The notes under the pieces were generated by a model that was given only the letters and a program-made list of their open reading frames with translations, searched no databases and had not been told where the DNA came from. Below, one piece after another: positions 34,430 through 45,005 of a stretch of 64,000 bases of DNA. The DNA is from Tetracentron sinense (taxonomy: Eukaryota; Streptophyta; Magnoliopsida; Trochodendrales; Trochodendraceae). A program made the position numbers and the translations under genes. Position 1 is the stretch's first letter. The number at the start of each line of letters is the position of its first letter. Where the stretch lies: positions 22,451,250-22,515,249 of the forward strand of contig CM026570.1 in assembly GCA_015143295.1 (NCBI GenBank). Direction: 5' to 3'.

Positions 34430-36010
34430 CGTTTAGGTCCATGATTTGTTGTTGGAGGGATGTGACCTCAACCTCTATGTTCTCAATTGCCTCAGTAGCA
34501 TTAACATTCGGGATCCGAACTGTCGGATCCGGTCGGCCATCTCAACATTTGCACTATCAAGCTGCTCTTAGTAGAAGTGCAGCTTTGCCCTGATGACAGC
34601 GGTTTCTCTGGCTTCGCCTCTGCATCTCTTCTGGAGAGCTTCGACTGTATGTTCGAGCTGCTCGGCATGCCTCTGCATGGCTTGAAGTTCATGGTTCCGC
34701 TCCACTTCCTATTGTATGAATGTTTGCTGGGCCTTCTATAGCCTTCTCTCCTTCTACTAGATCTAGAGTTGTCTCTTCAAGAAGATGTCTCTCAAGGGAA
34801 CTACCATTTCAACTAAAGGTATGGTTCTATGTGATGGAGCTAAGACTGGTGTGGGCAGTTCCCTTGGTATCGGTATACTGGATGGAATGTCATGATCTTC
34901 TGCCCACAGTCGGTATGTTGAATCAGTTGGTGGTCCTGATGTAACCACAAAGTCTGACCATTGATCTCGTCAGGAGCTTCGCCAATCCGACTGGAAGCGT
35001 CGAGTGAAGCTGTCAGAGTGTACTGTGAAGGTGATCCAGTCATTTCCCTATCGGTCTATCACTGGGATATGCCAAGGAGTCCAAACTAGCGAAGGACTCG
35101 GAGAGGTGCATAGATTTCAGAGCTTGTTAGACCGGCAAGGATCATGCATCGTCTTTCGGTTATGACTACGCGAAGTAGCTTTTTCAGAACAAGTCACTCG
35201 CATTGTCATATGATCTCCTCCTTTGATAGGCTTTGGAGATGCTAGTAGAGCATTCTGACGTCGATAGTCACTATCTGTCCCTGATTATGAGAAATCTTGG
35301 GTGGTAGATTGTATGCTTCATGGAGGTTGGCTAGTACCGGGATGATTATAGGCAGGTGTCCTACCAACCATAGATGTAAGAGTGGTGCACTGACATGGAA
35401 GATGTCCTTTCTGCGGTCTGCTACTAGTTGAGAGCCCTGAAAAGATCTGCTAGAATAACAGGTACAACTAATCCGGAGTTGTGCGTGTCCTCGATGATCC
35501 CTACCAGAACTGATTCGGTGAGGGTGCGGTACTTCGGGAACACCAACTGAGACATAGCTATCAGTGCAAGGGTGTTGAGACCGGGAAGTTTCGCTGTAAT
35601 GGAGTCAGGGTTCCACTTGCGCTTGTACTACCTTTCTAGATACTCTACGGGTATCCGATCAAAAGAGTCATTAGGACCGTGCTGCAAAAAGGTAGACTTG
35701 ATTGCAAGAACCTTGATAGGTCTGCCTGATATGTTGTCTTATAACGCGGTACTATAGCTTCACCGTTCATACCCAGAATGCGCTGAATCTCTTCCAGTGT
35801 TGGACACAATTCATTCTTACCAAAACAGAACACCAGATGTGATGGGTTATAACATTGGATAGCAGCATTCATGATGCGCGGGTCCGGTTTAACCACGGAT
35901 AGGTCTAAGATGGTCCCGATTTTGTAGTATTGAGCCCAAGCAAGACGCTAATTGGGAGTGAAGGCATTGATTGATTTTCGGAGGTTTTCGTCACATGCTG
36001 TCTGAGATGT
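34430..36010 (-). pseudogene. ORF1 upstream of gag (Ogre/Tat type)
   Basis: An extra frame 5' of gag, the hallmark of Ogre/Tat elements. The best piece, 35645-35896, reads PDPRIMNAAIQCYNPSHLVF then CFGKNELCPTLEEIQRILGM, matching the start of the plant ORF1 domain (DUF7745-like, by recollection of the family). It continues with RIPVEYLERYYKRKW and, past stops, a C-terminal coiled coil with LQAMQRHAEQLEHTVEAL (about 34620-34690). The role of ORF1 in these elements is not established. Multiple stops and frameshifts make it non-functional. Confidence 0.7.
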
Positions 36011-36935
36011 CAAATGTACGGGCCGTGACGGTTGACTGATTGACCGAATAATCCCTGAAGGACCTGTCATCTACACTGGATAAAAGACAGACTCGATATG
36101 AGTGTACTGTGTATACAAATAAAAAATGCAAAAAAAGATGATGCAATTACTTTTTTGATTTTTGATTTGATTAGGTGTGACAAGGCACATGTGATCCAAT
36201 AGGGCAGATGGATGGAGGTCCGACGTGCTTTACCCGGGTTGTCTGGAACCGGGGGCCTATCAGGTCAAAGTTAGGGATAAGTCCGATGAAGACCCATTCG
36301 TCTAGGATTTGAACCTCATATGCTATATCGGGATGCGGGGTAAAATGTGTTTTATTACAAGTACATGTTTGGTTCATTACATGCCCTCAGGTGGGTACTT
36401 ATCAAGGTAGAATGTGCCCCGATAGTTAACCATGATTCGGGATAGGTATAGGGTGCAAGCAGATTAGGGTTCAGAGTAACTCTCCCTGGGTAGGCTGCTT
36501 GTAGACTATACCCTATCTTAGGCTATATGTATGAATGCTGGTCTGATGTAAATGTGTTCTTAGCATGATGGGAGGATCACTTAACACCGTATATTCGACT
36601 CCTCGGTATAGAACATACCTAAAAAGAGACGATTGGTGTAAGCGAGAGTATTCAAAATCATTCCCTAAGGGTAATCACCCACCAGGCGTAATTCCGCGGA
36701 CCTCTAAGACTTTTAAGCCTTTGACACTGAAGATGATCATCCACCAGCCGTAAGCGTAATAAGTCTAACTACTGGGTTTAATAGGTCATTTACACTACTA
36801 TGCCAAGTATGATATGCACAGTACACAATTAAACTAAAGAGATGAAATGATTAGTATTAGGTTAAATACTTAAGCATTTGAACAAGTTGACTTTGATTGG
36901 CTTAAACCTAGGTTCCGGGTTGAACTTCATGGTTC
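36011..36935 (-). other. Leader between PBS and ORF1
   Basis: No coding signature. It runs from the primer-binding site to the first ORF1 remnant, as expected for the untranslated leader of an Ogre-like element. Confidence 0.55.
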
Positions 36936-36953
36936 TCCCCAACAGAGTCGCCA
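36936..36953 (-). other. Primer-binding site (TGGCGACTC type)
   Basis: On the minus strand TGGCGACTCTGTTGGGGA follows the 5' LTR. Ogre/Tat elements typically use this kind of PBS, complementary to the 3' end of a tRNA-Arg (recalled). Confidence 0.8.
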
Positions 36954-39511
36954 GAGCTAGGGATAAGTCCCCGGGTAGTGGATAACGTCTTGGTCTGTGG
37001 TAGAGGTCTAGGTAAGAGGTTCGGTTAAGTCTGATGAAGGTGTTAGGCACCCCGAGACTTCTAATTTCAATTGTCCCATACTTTCTAGGTGTAAGCCAAT
37101 TAAAGATAAAGTTTGTTCAAATGCCTAAGTGCTTAAGATAATACTAATCTAAGAAAAAAAAGCTAACTAGGGTCAAACCCGGGTTGGGTTACCTACGTAC
37201 TCACAAGGTGAGATCAGACCGAGCATAGTTCTGGCACATGAGCCCGTGCCAAGGCTGGGGGTGTGTGTGTGTGCACCAAGAGTGGTTAATGGACTAGTTT
37301 GGTAGACTAGGGTTTGGTTGCGAGTTTGGTCAAATGCATGGTTTAAACCCCGTAGGCTTAGGATTAGTCCAGTAAACTAAAGATTAGGCCCGGTAGGTCA
37401 AGGGTAAGTCCGGTAAACTTGATTTAGGCCTGGTAGGCCAAAATCGAAGAAAATCAAGGTTAGGGTTGAACTAACAATGGTTAAGATTACTAACCACAGT
37501 TGAGGGTAATAAGGGTGAGGCCGGTAGACTGAAATTGGGCCCAGTAGGCCAAGAGTGAGCCTGGTAGGCAAAGTGATTAGGTTTGATAGGCCAAATCAAA
37601 TTTAACTAAGGTTAGGGTTGCTAACCGGAGTTAAATGAGAATAGTAACCATGGTTAGGGCTATTAACCATGGTAAATGGATCAAAGTAGAAACATTTTGG
37701 ACACATGCAATGATTTCAGAATTTTTGGGAAATTTCCAGATTTTTCCAAGGGTTAAAGGTTGCTTAACTATGGTTAAAAGTTAATCGGGATTAGGTTAAC
37801 CTCAGTTAAAAGGTCCAGGCAGGTTAGGATGGACCCAGAGAGTATGGCAGGGCTTAAAGTAGCCTTCTACCAAGTCTGGGTCCTGTGCAAAAGCCCAAAA
37901 GACAGAAAACAGATAATGATGGTAAAGATATTACCGCCATTATCATACATTTCAACTCGTAAACCCATAAACTTGAAGAGGAGAGTGCACCGAGTGTTTT
38001 AGGCCTTCAGTGGGCCCAGGCGAAGGTCTGGAGTGGGCCCCACAGAGGGCTGAACTCATTGTATTTGATATACTGTAATAACAGTAGATAGTCTATCGCC
38101 ATTAAGCTAACTTTTGTTTTGAGGCTTGTTAACCATGGTTAAGCAATAGTGAGCAACCTGAAATGACCAGGGTAAAAAGCTAAGAGGTAGGGGGACCTAA
38201 CCATGGCCCTGGAATGGACCAGGGCCCACTAATAGGAGTTCAACAATGGCTGCAAAGTAAGGGCCAGGAATGGTGGTAATTATTCTACCGACATTCCTAG
38301 ATTTTTCCAGAAAAAGATTTCTCCTCTACGGGGGCTACACCAGTGGGTTCCAGGGGATCTCTCATGACTTAAGGGACCCCCCGAAGCCTTAGGGAGGTTT
38401 TGTACTATGGGGGGTCTTGTACCCGTGTTGGAAACCTCAAGGGGGTTCCCCCATACCTATAAGGAAGGTAGGGGGACCTCTATCCCAGGTTTGCAGCTAC
38501 TGTGTAAGCAAAACAGGAACAAAATGGAATGAACAATACCCCTGGAAAAGGACCAGGGTTGTACATGGCTTTAACAAAGATCAAAGAGCAAAGGAGGGGC
38601 TATACCCTTCGGTTTATTCTGCAAGGTGGTGATGTAGTGGTGGCACGCACTGATGAAGCCTAGGGGAGGCCTAGGATAGCTCCTAGGGTTGCTTGGGATC
38701 TGCCTTAGTGGAGGACAAATGCTGGAGGGGAGAGGCTTAGGCTAGCCAAATTTGAACAGAGGTTTTATGTGGAAGTTTTGGAATGGTTTGAACCCAAGAG
38801 GGAGGAGGGTTTATATAGGATTAGGGAAGGCCAGGGGCACTCTAGAGATTAGAACAGAAGTGGAGAACCCCAGGGTGCGGATCTGAGGCCAGGAGGGTGC
38901 CAGTTGCACTCTGCACAGAAATTCAACAATAGCGGTAGAACATCTACCGTCATTCTCAAAATTTTGCTAAAACAGACCACACCCTGTCTCTATTGGCCTG
39001 TGGGTACTGTAGCAAAAACCATATTTAGTAATTGTGGTAAAGTTATTACCGCCATTATCAAAATTTTCAAATTTCCTACAGTGGGCCCCACTCCAACGGG
39101 TTAGAATGGCCTGTAGGCCCATGTTTGGGACCACAGAGGGTTCTGGGCTTGATTTTTGGGTTTTTTTGGCCTTAGGACTGAATTAGAGTTTACCTAGGGT
39201 TAAACTAGGGTTAGGCCTAGGGTTCATCTGGGGTTAGGCCTAGGGTTCACCTGGGGTTAGGCCTAGGGTTTGATCAGGATTTACCTATGGTTTTACCTGG
39301 GATCGCCTAGGGTTTAGGGCTTGAGTAGGGTTAGGCCTAGGGTTCACCTAGGGTTAGGCCTAGGGTTTGATCAGGATTTACCTAGGGTTAGTCTAGGGTT
39401 TTACCTGGGATTGCCTAGGGTTTAGGGCTTGAATAGGTCTCAACTGGGGATAACCATGGTTAAAAGATATTAACCATGGTTAAGGTAGGGTTTAAAATTT
39501 GGGTGCTTACA
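36944..39511 (-). repeat. 5' LTR of the Ogre-like element, U5 end deleted
   Basis: 2568 bp. It begins (minus) TGTAAGCACCC and has a TATATAAA box (38810-38817) and repeated AACCATGGTTAA and GGCCCGGTAGGCC words. At its other end it runs directly from GACTTATCCCTAGC to the PBS, whereas the other two family members have about 55 more bases after their GGTGGCGACTCT-like word before the terminal CA. Confidence 0.8.
39190..39430 (-). repeat. Telo-box-like array in right LTR U3
   Basis: Repeated GGCCTAGGGTTCACCTGGG- and CCTAGGGTTTAGGGC-type units of 24-90 bp, partly in higher-order repetition. On the minus strand these read AAACCCTA/AACCCTAGG. The matching place in the solo LTR (2411-2490) carries the same words; the inner part of the left LTR does not. 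Confidence 0.7.
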
Positions 39512-39516
39512 ACGGA
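39512..39516. repeat. Target-site duplication ACGGA (right)
   Basis: Matches 22087-22091 and closes the Ogre-like insertion. Confidence 0.75.
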
Positions 39517-39527
39517 CGCATCATTTC

Positions 39528-39690
39528 TGTTTTTTGGTGACGGAGGGTGTCCCAAAGCCTTCGAACCAAGGATTAGTCCCTTCAGGTATCCGCACCGACC
39601 CACTCAAAATTTTCCCTACGAATACAAGGGTAAGTCGAAGAGTGAGAGTTGAACACACAACCACACGAACACATCATTCTCAGTATATTT
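39528..39690 (-). mobile_element. SINE-like family 3, copy 1
   Basis: On the minus strand it has AACTCTCACTCTTCGACTTA, GGACTAATCCTTGGTTCGAA and GGCTTTGGGACACCC, ending in an A-rich tail (CCAAAAAACAGAAA). It resembles 44795-45005. A pol III box pair is not clear, so SINE is a tentative reading. Confidence 0.4.
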
Positions 39691-39699
39691 TTATGAGCA

Positions 39700-40499
39700 A
39701 TTATTCCTTAGATTTTGCCTCAAATGAGATATGTATAGAAAATTAGGTGTCGTAGATTCCAATTCAATGGTGCTTGTTCTAACTTTACATCCTATTTTTT
39801 AGACTTGGGTATATGTCATAATGCCCTGCATACATTATTCTCTAACCAACAACTAATTAGGTGTGATAGAAGTGATCTTGTGAAACAAGCTTCCAGAAAA
39901 GCGAGTGTCCCACATACATAGCTTTAATGCAACTATGTGTTGAACCATACCATCATAATTCTAACAACAACAAAAGTTGAATAAAGACTTCAATGATACT
40001 ATTGGAGTATCAAGATTTAGTCCTGGTTCATATTCCCATGACCAGTTTTTCCCTAGTCACATGTATTTTGAAAAGAAAAGTTTGTAGTTCCACACTTAAA
40101 AGAACAGAAAATACCCAGATTCCATCCTATACAAACAAATTGTTGATAAAACTAAAAAGTAGAATTCTTTTAATTCAATATTCTTTTCTTCATATCATTT
40201 AGGAGAGATTAAAAAAACTTGGTGGCAAACATTATCATAGATTCAAATCCATAGTCGTACTCACACAATTTGAGCAGTTTCACGAAGTGAGGCTCAGTGA
40301 AATTGACAATTTTTATGAATGGGCAAAAATACCTTGAGATTGTTTTTAAGTCTTTCATATGCGCATTAGAGGACAAAGAAGGTCTTTTTTCTGCTTTGGG
40401 GAGCCATAAGTGAAATACCACTTTAGAAGAACTAGAATCTTAACCTCATTCAAAACCTTTGAGGCAAGGGCCACTCTTAGGTAAATAGTTTCTATGAGA
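39700..40499. other. Intergenic, no gene recognised
   Basis: AT-rich sequence with short frames and no recognisable protein, RNA or repeat structure. Confidence 0.4.
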
Positions 40500-41360
40500 C
40501 ACTAACCTCCGAAAAGGTAACAGAGGCATGCAAAGTTTCTTTTCAAGATAAACAAAGATTTGTTCTCAAGTACAAGCCAAATGGAAACTTGACTGCAAGA
40601 CTCACCCATTGAACAGAAACGAAAGTCTGAACCATAATGATCAAACCAGGGTTAATTACTAAGTTCGCTACATGCTATAACGAACCGCAAACCCAAACTA
40701 GTTCGTGGTTCAGATTGGTTCGTGAAATTGAGCAAACCACATAGTGGTTTCAAAACAATCTAAGTTTGTGGAAATTTTCATTTAAATTCACTGATAATTT
40801 TCTTTAGGTTCGGCAAATTTATACTTTTGAGTTCATAAACCGTTCATAAAAAAGATATTTTTTAAATTATTTTCAAATAAGTATTTGTAATATATTGCTT
40901 ACATGCTTAAAAGATATATATTTTTATAAACACTAACCTCCGAAAAGGTAACAGATGCATGCAAAGTTTCTTTTCAAGATAAACAAAGATTTGTTCTCTA
41001 GTACAAGCCAAATGGAAGCTTGACTGCAAGACTCACCCATCGAACAAAAACGAAAGTCTCAACCATAATGATCAAACCAAGGTTACCAAGTTCACTACAT
41101 GCAATAGCAAATCGTGAACCGAGCGAACCCAAACTGGTTCAAGGTTCGGTTTGGATTGGTTCATGAAATTGAGCAAACCACATAGTGATTTCAAAACAAT
41201 TTAAGTTTGTCAAAATTTTCATTTAAATTCACTGAAATTTTTCTTTAAGTTTGACAAATTTATACTTTTAAGTTCACAAACCATTTACAAAAAGACATTT
41301 TTTTTTCAAATAAATATTTGTAATATATTACTTACATGCTTAAAAGATATGTATTTTTAT
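40500..41360 (+). repeat. 431-bp tandem duplication
   Basis: Copy 1 is 40500-40930 and copy 2 is 40931-41360; both begin CACTAACCTCCGAAAAGG and end near AAAAGATAT(A/G)TATTTTTATA. The copies differ by scattered substitutions and small indels. The unit is non-coding, with TTCGTGGTTCAGATTGGTTCG-like words in the middle. Confidence 0.85.
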
Positions 41361-41901
41361 AATATAATATAATATAAAATATATATTTTGTTTTACATGT
41401 TTAAATAACGAACCAAGCTAACAAACTAAACTAAAGAACTTAAATGAACCGAAAAACGAATTATCTCATTTTATCTCTAACAAATCGGGTTTACTAATGA
41501 ATTACAAACCGTGAACCAAATCAAATTCGAACCGACGAATCACGTAACAGTGGATCAAACATCGTCAAATAAAAACGTTGAGCAACGGATAAAGTTACTT
41601 ATTTGAAGGCTCTAACAAAATTTTGCATTTAATTTGGAAAAGCTAATCATGTACATTGGCTATGTTGATAAGAATGTAATAACTAATAACTTTAAAAAGG
41701 AGTTGGGCGATGTTTGGGCCATAAGTATGATAGTACCGAGTGTCGGAAAATGTTTCCTCTTCACCGAATATGTCCAATGAAAAGGCCTCACTCATTGCAA
41801 ACAGATGGGACATCTGATTCCTTTTGGCGCCTCGGTAGCTTCTTGTCCTTTTACTAACTAAGGGTACCCACTACAGGTGGCAAAATAGAGACTTTAGGAT
41901 A

Positions 41902-41905
<4 letters not shown>
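41361..41905. other. Intergenic, no gene recognised
   Basis: AT-rich, with AACCG/CGAACC-type words between 41400 and 41560 that recall diverged dispersed repeats. No coding signal. Confidence 0.35.

Positions 41906-41932
<27 letters not shown>
41906..41932. repeat. (TA)n microsatellite
   Basis: A perfect run of alternating TA directly beside the poly-T end of the neighbouring SINE. Confidence 0.9.
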
Positions 41933-41934
<2 letters not shown>

Positions 41935-41937
<3 letters not shown>

Positions 41938-42113
41938 TTTTTTTTATATTCGAGATATACGTTTAAGCTGCAACGCCGGTTAAGTGGTAGTATCTATTCA
42001 ATTAGTGGGTGGGTGAAGAATATATACAAACTCTCATCCTCTTGGGAATGGAACCCATTACTCCTCCAAAGAAGGGGATATACTACCACGGGGACAAAGT
42101 CCCATAAATTATC
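41935..42113 (-). mobile_element. SINE family 2, copy 1
   Basis: Minus-strand copy of the SINE defined at 47689-47860. It has GTCCCCGTGGTAGTATATCC as A-box region, the B box GGTTCCATTCC at 42045-42055, and a 3' end GCGTTGCAGCTTAAACGTAT followed by an A-rich tail (poly-T on the plus strand). Confidence 0.75.
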
Positions 42114-42128
42114 AAAAAAAAAAAAAAA

Positions 42129-42293
42129 CCCTCCCCAGCCTCTTGTGCCAATGTTGAGGTGTGACCTCTCTAAATAGTGAAGTCTCGCAATTTAATCCCG
42201 GGTGATGAATAGTAAGAACTTTGATCCTATACTAAGCACTAACCCTGTATTAATGTAGGTAAATGATATCATCTAGCAAAAACAAAAAAAAAA
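42129..42293 (+). mobile_element. SINE family 1, copy 2
   Basis: Carries CCTCTTGTGCCAATGTTG, TGACCTCTCTAAATAGTGAA and GTAAATGATATCATCTAGCA followed by an A-rich tail, parallel to copy 1 at 21581. It lies back to back with a SINE family 2 copy. Confidence 0.65.
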
Positions 42294-42589
42294 GTAAAGT
42301 ATCTAAATACCTTATACTTCAACTAGTTGTTAAACACGATTAACCTCTTGGTTGCTCTAGGGCAAGAGTATAACTCACATTCTTTATTGGTGAATATAGC
42401 CCACCAAATTACAAATCTTAGACTTAAAAATAAAATAAAAAATATTGAAATGGGTTGGAGCAATTGAAAAGCTATCCAAAAAAAAAGAAACTGAAAAGGC
42501 TAACTGAAAATTAGGTTTATGTTTATATTTGGGGCGTATTGGGGCCGAGGTCATCTCCCTATCATATGAGTAAAATACACATTATGTGT

Positions 42590-42900
42590 GTGGGTGTGTG
42601 TGCGAGTGAGTGCGTATGCTTTTTCTTTGTTATTGTCTACAACTTCACTCTGTGGTGTTATTGTGTTCGACCAAAAAAGCAAGCTTGATGTTTAGTACCA
42701 CATTGGATGTTTACATTCCATCACTCTTTCTCATAAAGTTCTAAATACGGTTGATACCCGTTTGAGATGTATTGTGGCGTGAAGCTTCATGAGGTGAGTG
42801 TATGCGTGTGTGCACGCGTTCGTGCATGCATGTGAGTTTTCTTTGTAATTGTCTATAGTTTTGCCTTGTGGTGTTATTGTGTTCGACCAAAAAGAAAAAT
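42590..42900 (+). repeat. Local duplication with TG-rich tract
   Basis: Two diverged copies about 216 bp apart share a TG-rich tract, TTTTCTTTG(T/TA)AATTGTCTA-like text and GTGGTGTTATTGTGTTCGAC. Confidence 0.7.
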
Positions 42901-43014
42901 CCTTAACCTTCACAACCTACTCAGCCCATTGCACCCCTTGCTTCCGGTGTAAATAATAACCTTCATTTAAATTATTTTAAAATAAAAAGGGGATGAGAGG
43001 AGATACCCTCTTTG

Positions 43015-43265
43015 GGAGTCTGAATCTTGTCCAATTGTGATTGAACTCTTCAAGTTCAATTGCACCCACAGAACCCCTTTTCAACCCTAGTTGAGAAGTT
43101 TTAACTCCTAAGGTTATTTTAAAAAATATATTTTTATAAAAACCAAGGATAGATTGTTAAGCACTTAGAGTCAGTGAATCTTAATCACAATTAATGAGAC
43201 TTAAAAGGTACATCTGCTTAACTATGAGTGCGGGTTCAATGGGAGAGAGATCAATCACGATTGAA
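43015..43265. mobile_element. Foldback MITE family A copy
   Basis: The left arm begins GAATCTTGTCCAATTGTGAT and contains AACTCTTCAAGTTCAATTGC; the right arm is its diverged inverse ending ATTGAATACGATCCCAACTC. The centre carries AAAACCAAGGATAGATTGTT. About 250 bp with arms near 110 bp. Confidence 0.65.
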
Positions 43266-43450
43266 TACGATCCCAACTCCTCTTTTGGACACATGTTGAA
43301 GGTGACTTGGGCTTAAACTTGCAATGTGAAGAAGTGATGGATACTGAACAAGTCCACTCCTTAGCTTTTCCCACCTCAGTTGCCACATGTGATAATTGTC
43401 ATAACATGAGCCTACCTACATTAAGGTCGCAGAAACAGCCCGGACCATAC

Positions 43451-43648
43451 ACGGCCGGCCCAAGCCATCCGGAGGCCTAAAGCGAAAATTCTAAATGGGC
43501 TTTTTTATTTTTTAATATTATTAAATAAAATTAATTATAAATAGGGCCTTTTTAATATTCTAAATGCGGCCTTTTTAATATATATATATTTTTTTTAAAT
43601 GGGGCCTAAAGCAAAGGCTTTGATGGTCTAATGGACGGGCCGGCCCTG
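43451..43648. mobile_element. hAT-type MITE (CAGGGCCGGCCC ends)
   Basis: Left end ACGGCCGGCCC and right end GGGCCGGCCCTG are inverted; the inside repeats GGCCTAAAGC. The flanks share CCATAC (43445-43450 and 43649-43654), part of a decayed 8-bp TSD. The CAGGGCCGGCCC type of end is common in plant hAT MITEs. Confidence 0.55.
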
Positions 43649-44129
43649 CCATACTCTATAGTAGGGTCCAACCCATGTATGGATGGTAAGCTGTATCTTT
43701 GAAGGTGGTGATATTATGTAGATTAAGCTATGGCCCACCATCTTTATCAAAAAAATATTATATATATATATATATGGTCTACCTCAAACCATGTGTTTTT
43801 TTTTTTTCTTTCTGATAGCCTAAATACGACTAGGTCAAACCCTATCTAGTGATGGTTAGTAATGGTTAGTGGGTTACAAAGTCAACCTCCTGATTTGGAG
43901 ACGGATTAAAGACAGTGAACCTATCAACTACCACACCATTACTTGAGGAAAAAGAATCCTAAATACCTCACATGAGAGATATACGCATTGCCACTGGCAC
44001 ATGCTAGCCAGCCCAAACTATGTGTTATACATTAGAATTCATACAACAATAGTTTACCTTAGGTTTTGAGGATGCGGTATCATTTATCCTAATTAGTAAT
44101 TAGGGTTATTGATAGTGAGATTAGTAACT

Positions 44130-44800
44130 AGTACGGGTGTCAATGGATATTGATACTATTCGTATCTGATTTGTAATTAGGGTTATTGATAGTAAGATTA
44201 GTAACCAGTAGGGGTGTCAATAGTAGGGGTGTCAATGGATGCATATATTATCCATATCTAATTCGTATCTGAAATTATTTGTTTGGATATTTATTTGAAT
44301 AAGTATCTGAAATTATTTATTTGGATATTTATTTGAATAAGTATCTGAAATTATTTATTTGGATATTTATTTGAATAGGCATCTGGTAGGGTGGAGTGAA
44401 TTCAAATAGCTATAATACTATCAGGTTATAATCCGATATATATCCAATTCAATAAATATCTGACAGCTTATATAATTTAGAAGCCTAAAATATATTTATT
44501 AGCATGTATTTTTATATAATTTTTAAATATTAAATTACTATTTGATATGGAAGATGATAAAATTTTAATTTATTGTTTTTAAATAAAATTTATATATTTT
44601 TATATTTTTTATTTTTTATTTTTTTAGTTTTTTAAAATAATCAGATAATTTAAATACTACCCAATTCAAATATTTTAATCGGAGTCTAATATAAATACTC
44701 TATTTCACTTTCGGTCATATATTTAACCGAGTTTGAATAGTCCCATTTGTAGTCGGATACGATTTTGGATATACCACTATGCTATTCGTTCTATTTTTAT
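44130..44800. mobile_element. AT-rich hAT-like repeat cluster (GGGTGTCAATGG ends)
   Basis: GGGGTGTCAATGG-type ends occur at about 44148, 44214 and 44228, the common start of plant hAT-type MITEs, followed by AT-rich GGATATTTATTTGAATA words. The right boundary is unclear. Confidence 0.4.
44265..44378 (+). repeat. 38-bp tandem repeat, three copies
   Basis: Unit starting GTATCTGAAATTATTT and ending TTATTTGAATA, repeated at 44265, 44303 and 44341 almost unchanged. Confidence 0.85.
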
Positions 44801-45005
44801 TTATTTATTTATTTTATTTGGAACTCGGGTGTCTCCAACCCTTTGGGTCAGGACTAATCCCCAAGGGTGCGATGTGAGCCCGCACCCGGCCACACTAGGT
44901 AAGTCCAATAAAACCGTGCGGGACTGACCCCAAAGCGGGAGTGAGAAATGGAAACCAGGACTTCCCACTTGGGGAAAGGCCCAGGAACCCCCCCCCCCCA
45001 TTAGG
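44795..45005 (-). mobile_element. SINE-like family 3, copy 2
   Basis: On the minus strand it has CACTCCCGCTTTGGGGTCAG, GGGGATTAGTCCTGACCC and TTGGAGACACCCGAG, ending in an (AAAT)n-like tail (44795-44817). It shares these blocks with 39528-39690. A C13-type run (about 44990-44999) lies at its 5' side. Confidence 0.45.

Larger units (their letters stand above)
22092..39511 (-). mobile_element. Ogre/Tat-like Ty3/gypsy retrotransposon, decayed
   Basis: A minus-strand element of 17.4 kb (about 14.6 kb without the nested solo LTR). Order in its own direction: 5' LTR (39511 to 36944), PBS TGGCGACTCTGTTGGGGA, leader, ORF1-like frame (36010-34430), gag (34280-32740), protease (32300-31500), RT (30360-29600), RNase H (29420-28710 continuing at 25930-25800), truncated integrase (25660-24946), 3' LTR (24945-22092). 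The ORF1 before gag and a PBS starting TGGCGACTC are traits of Ogre/Tat elements. Every domain has frameshifts and stops, so it is inactive. The two LTRs are roughly 90% alike by eye in the first 260 bp of their shared part, implying an old insertion. Confidence 0.88.

Noticed and set aside
39190-39430. Interstitial telomere
   Set aside because: The CCTAGGG words are degenerate, irregularly spaced and part of a retrotransposon U3 shared with another LTR.
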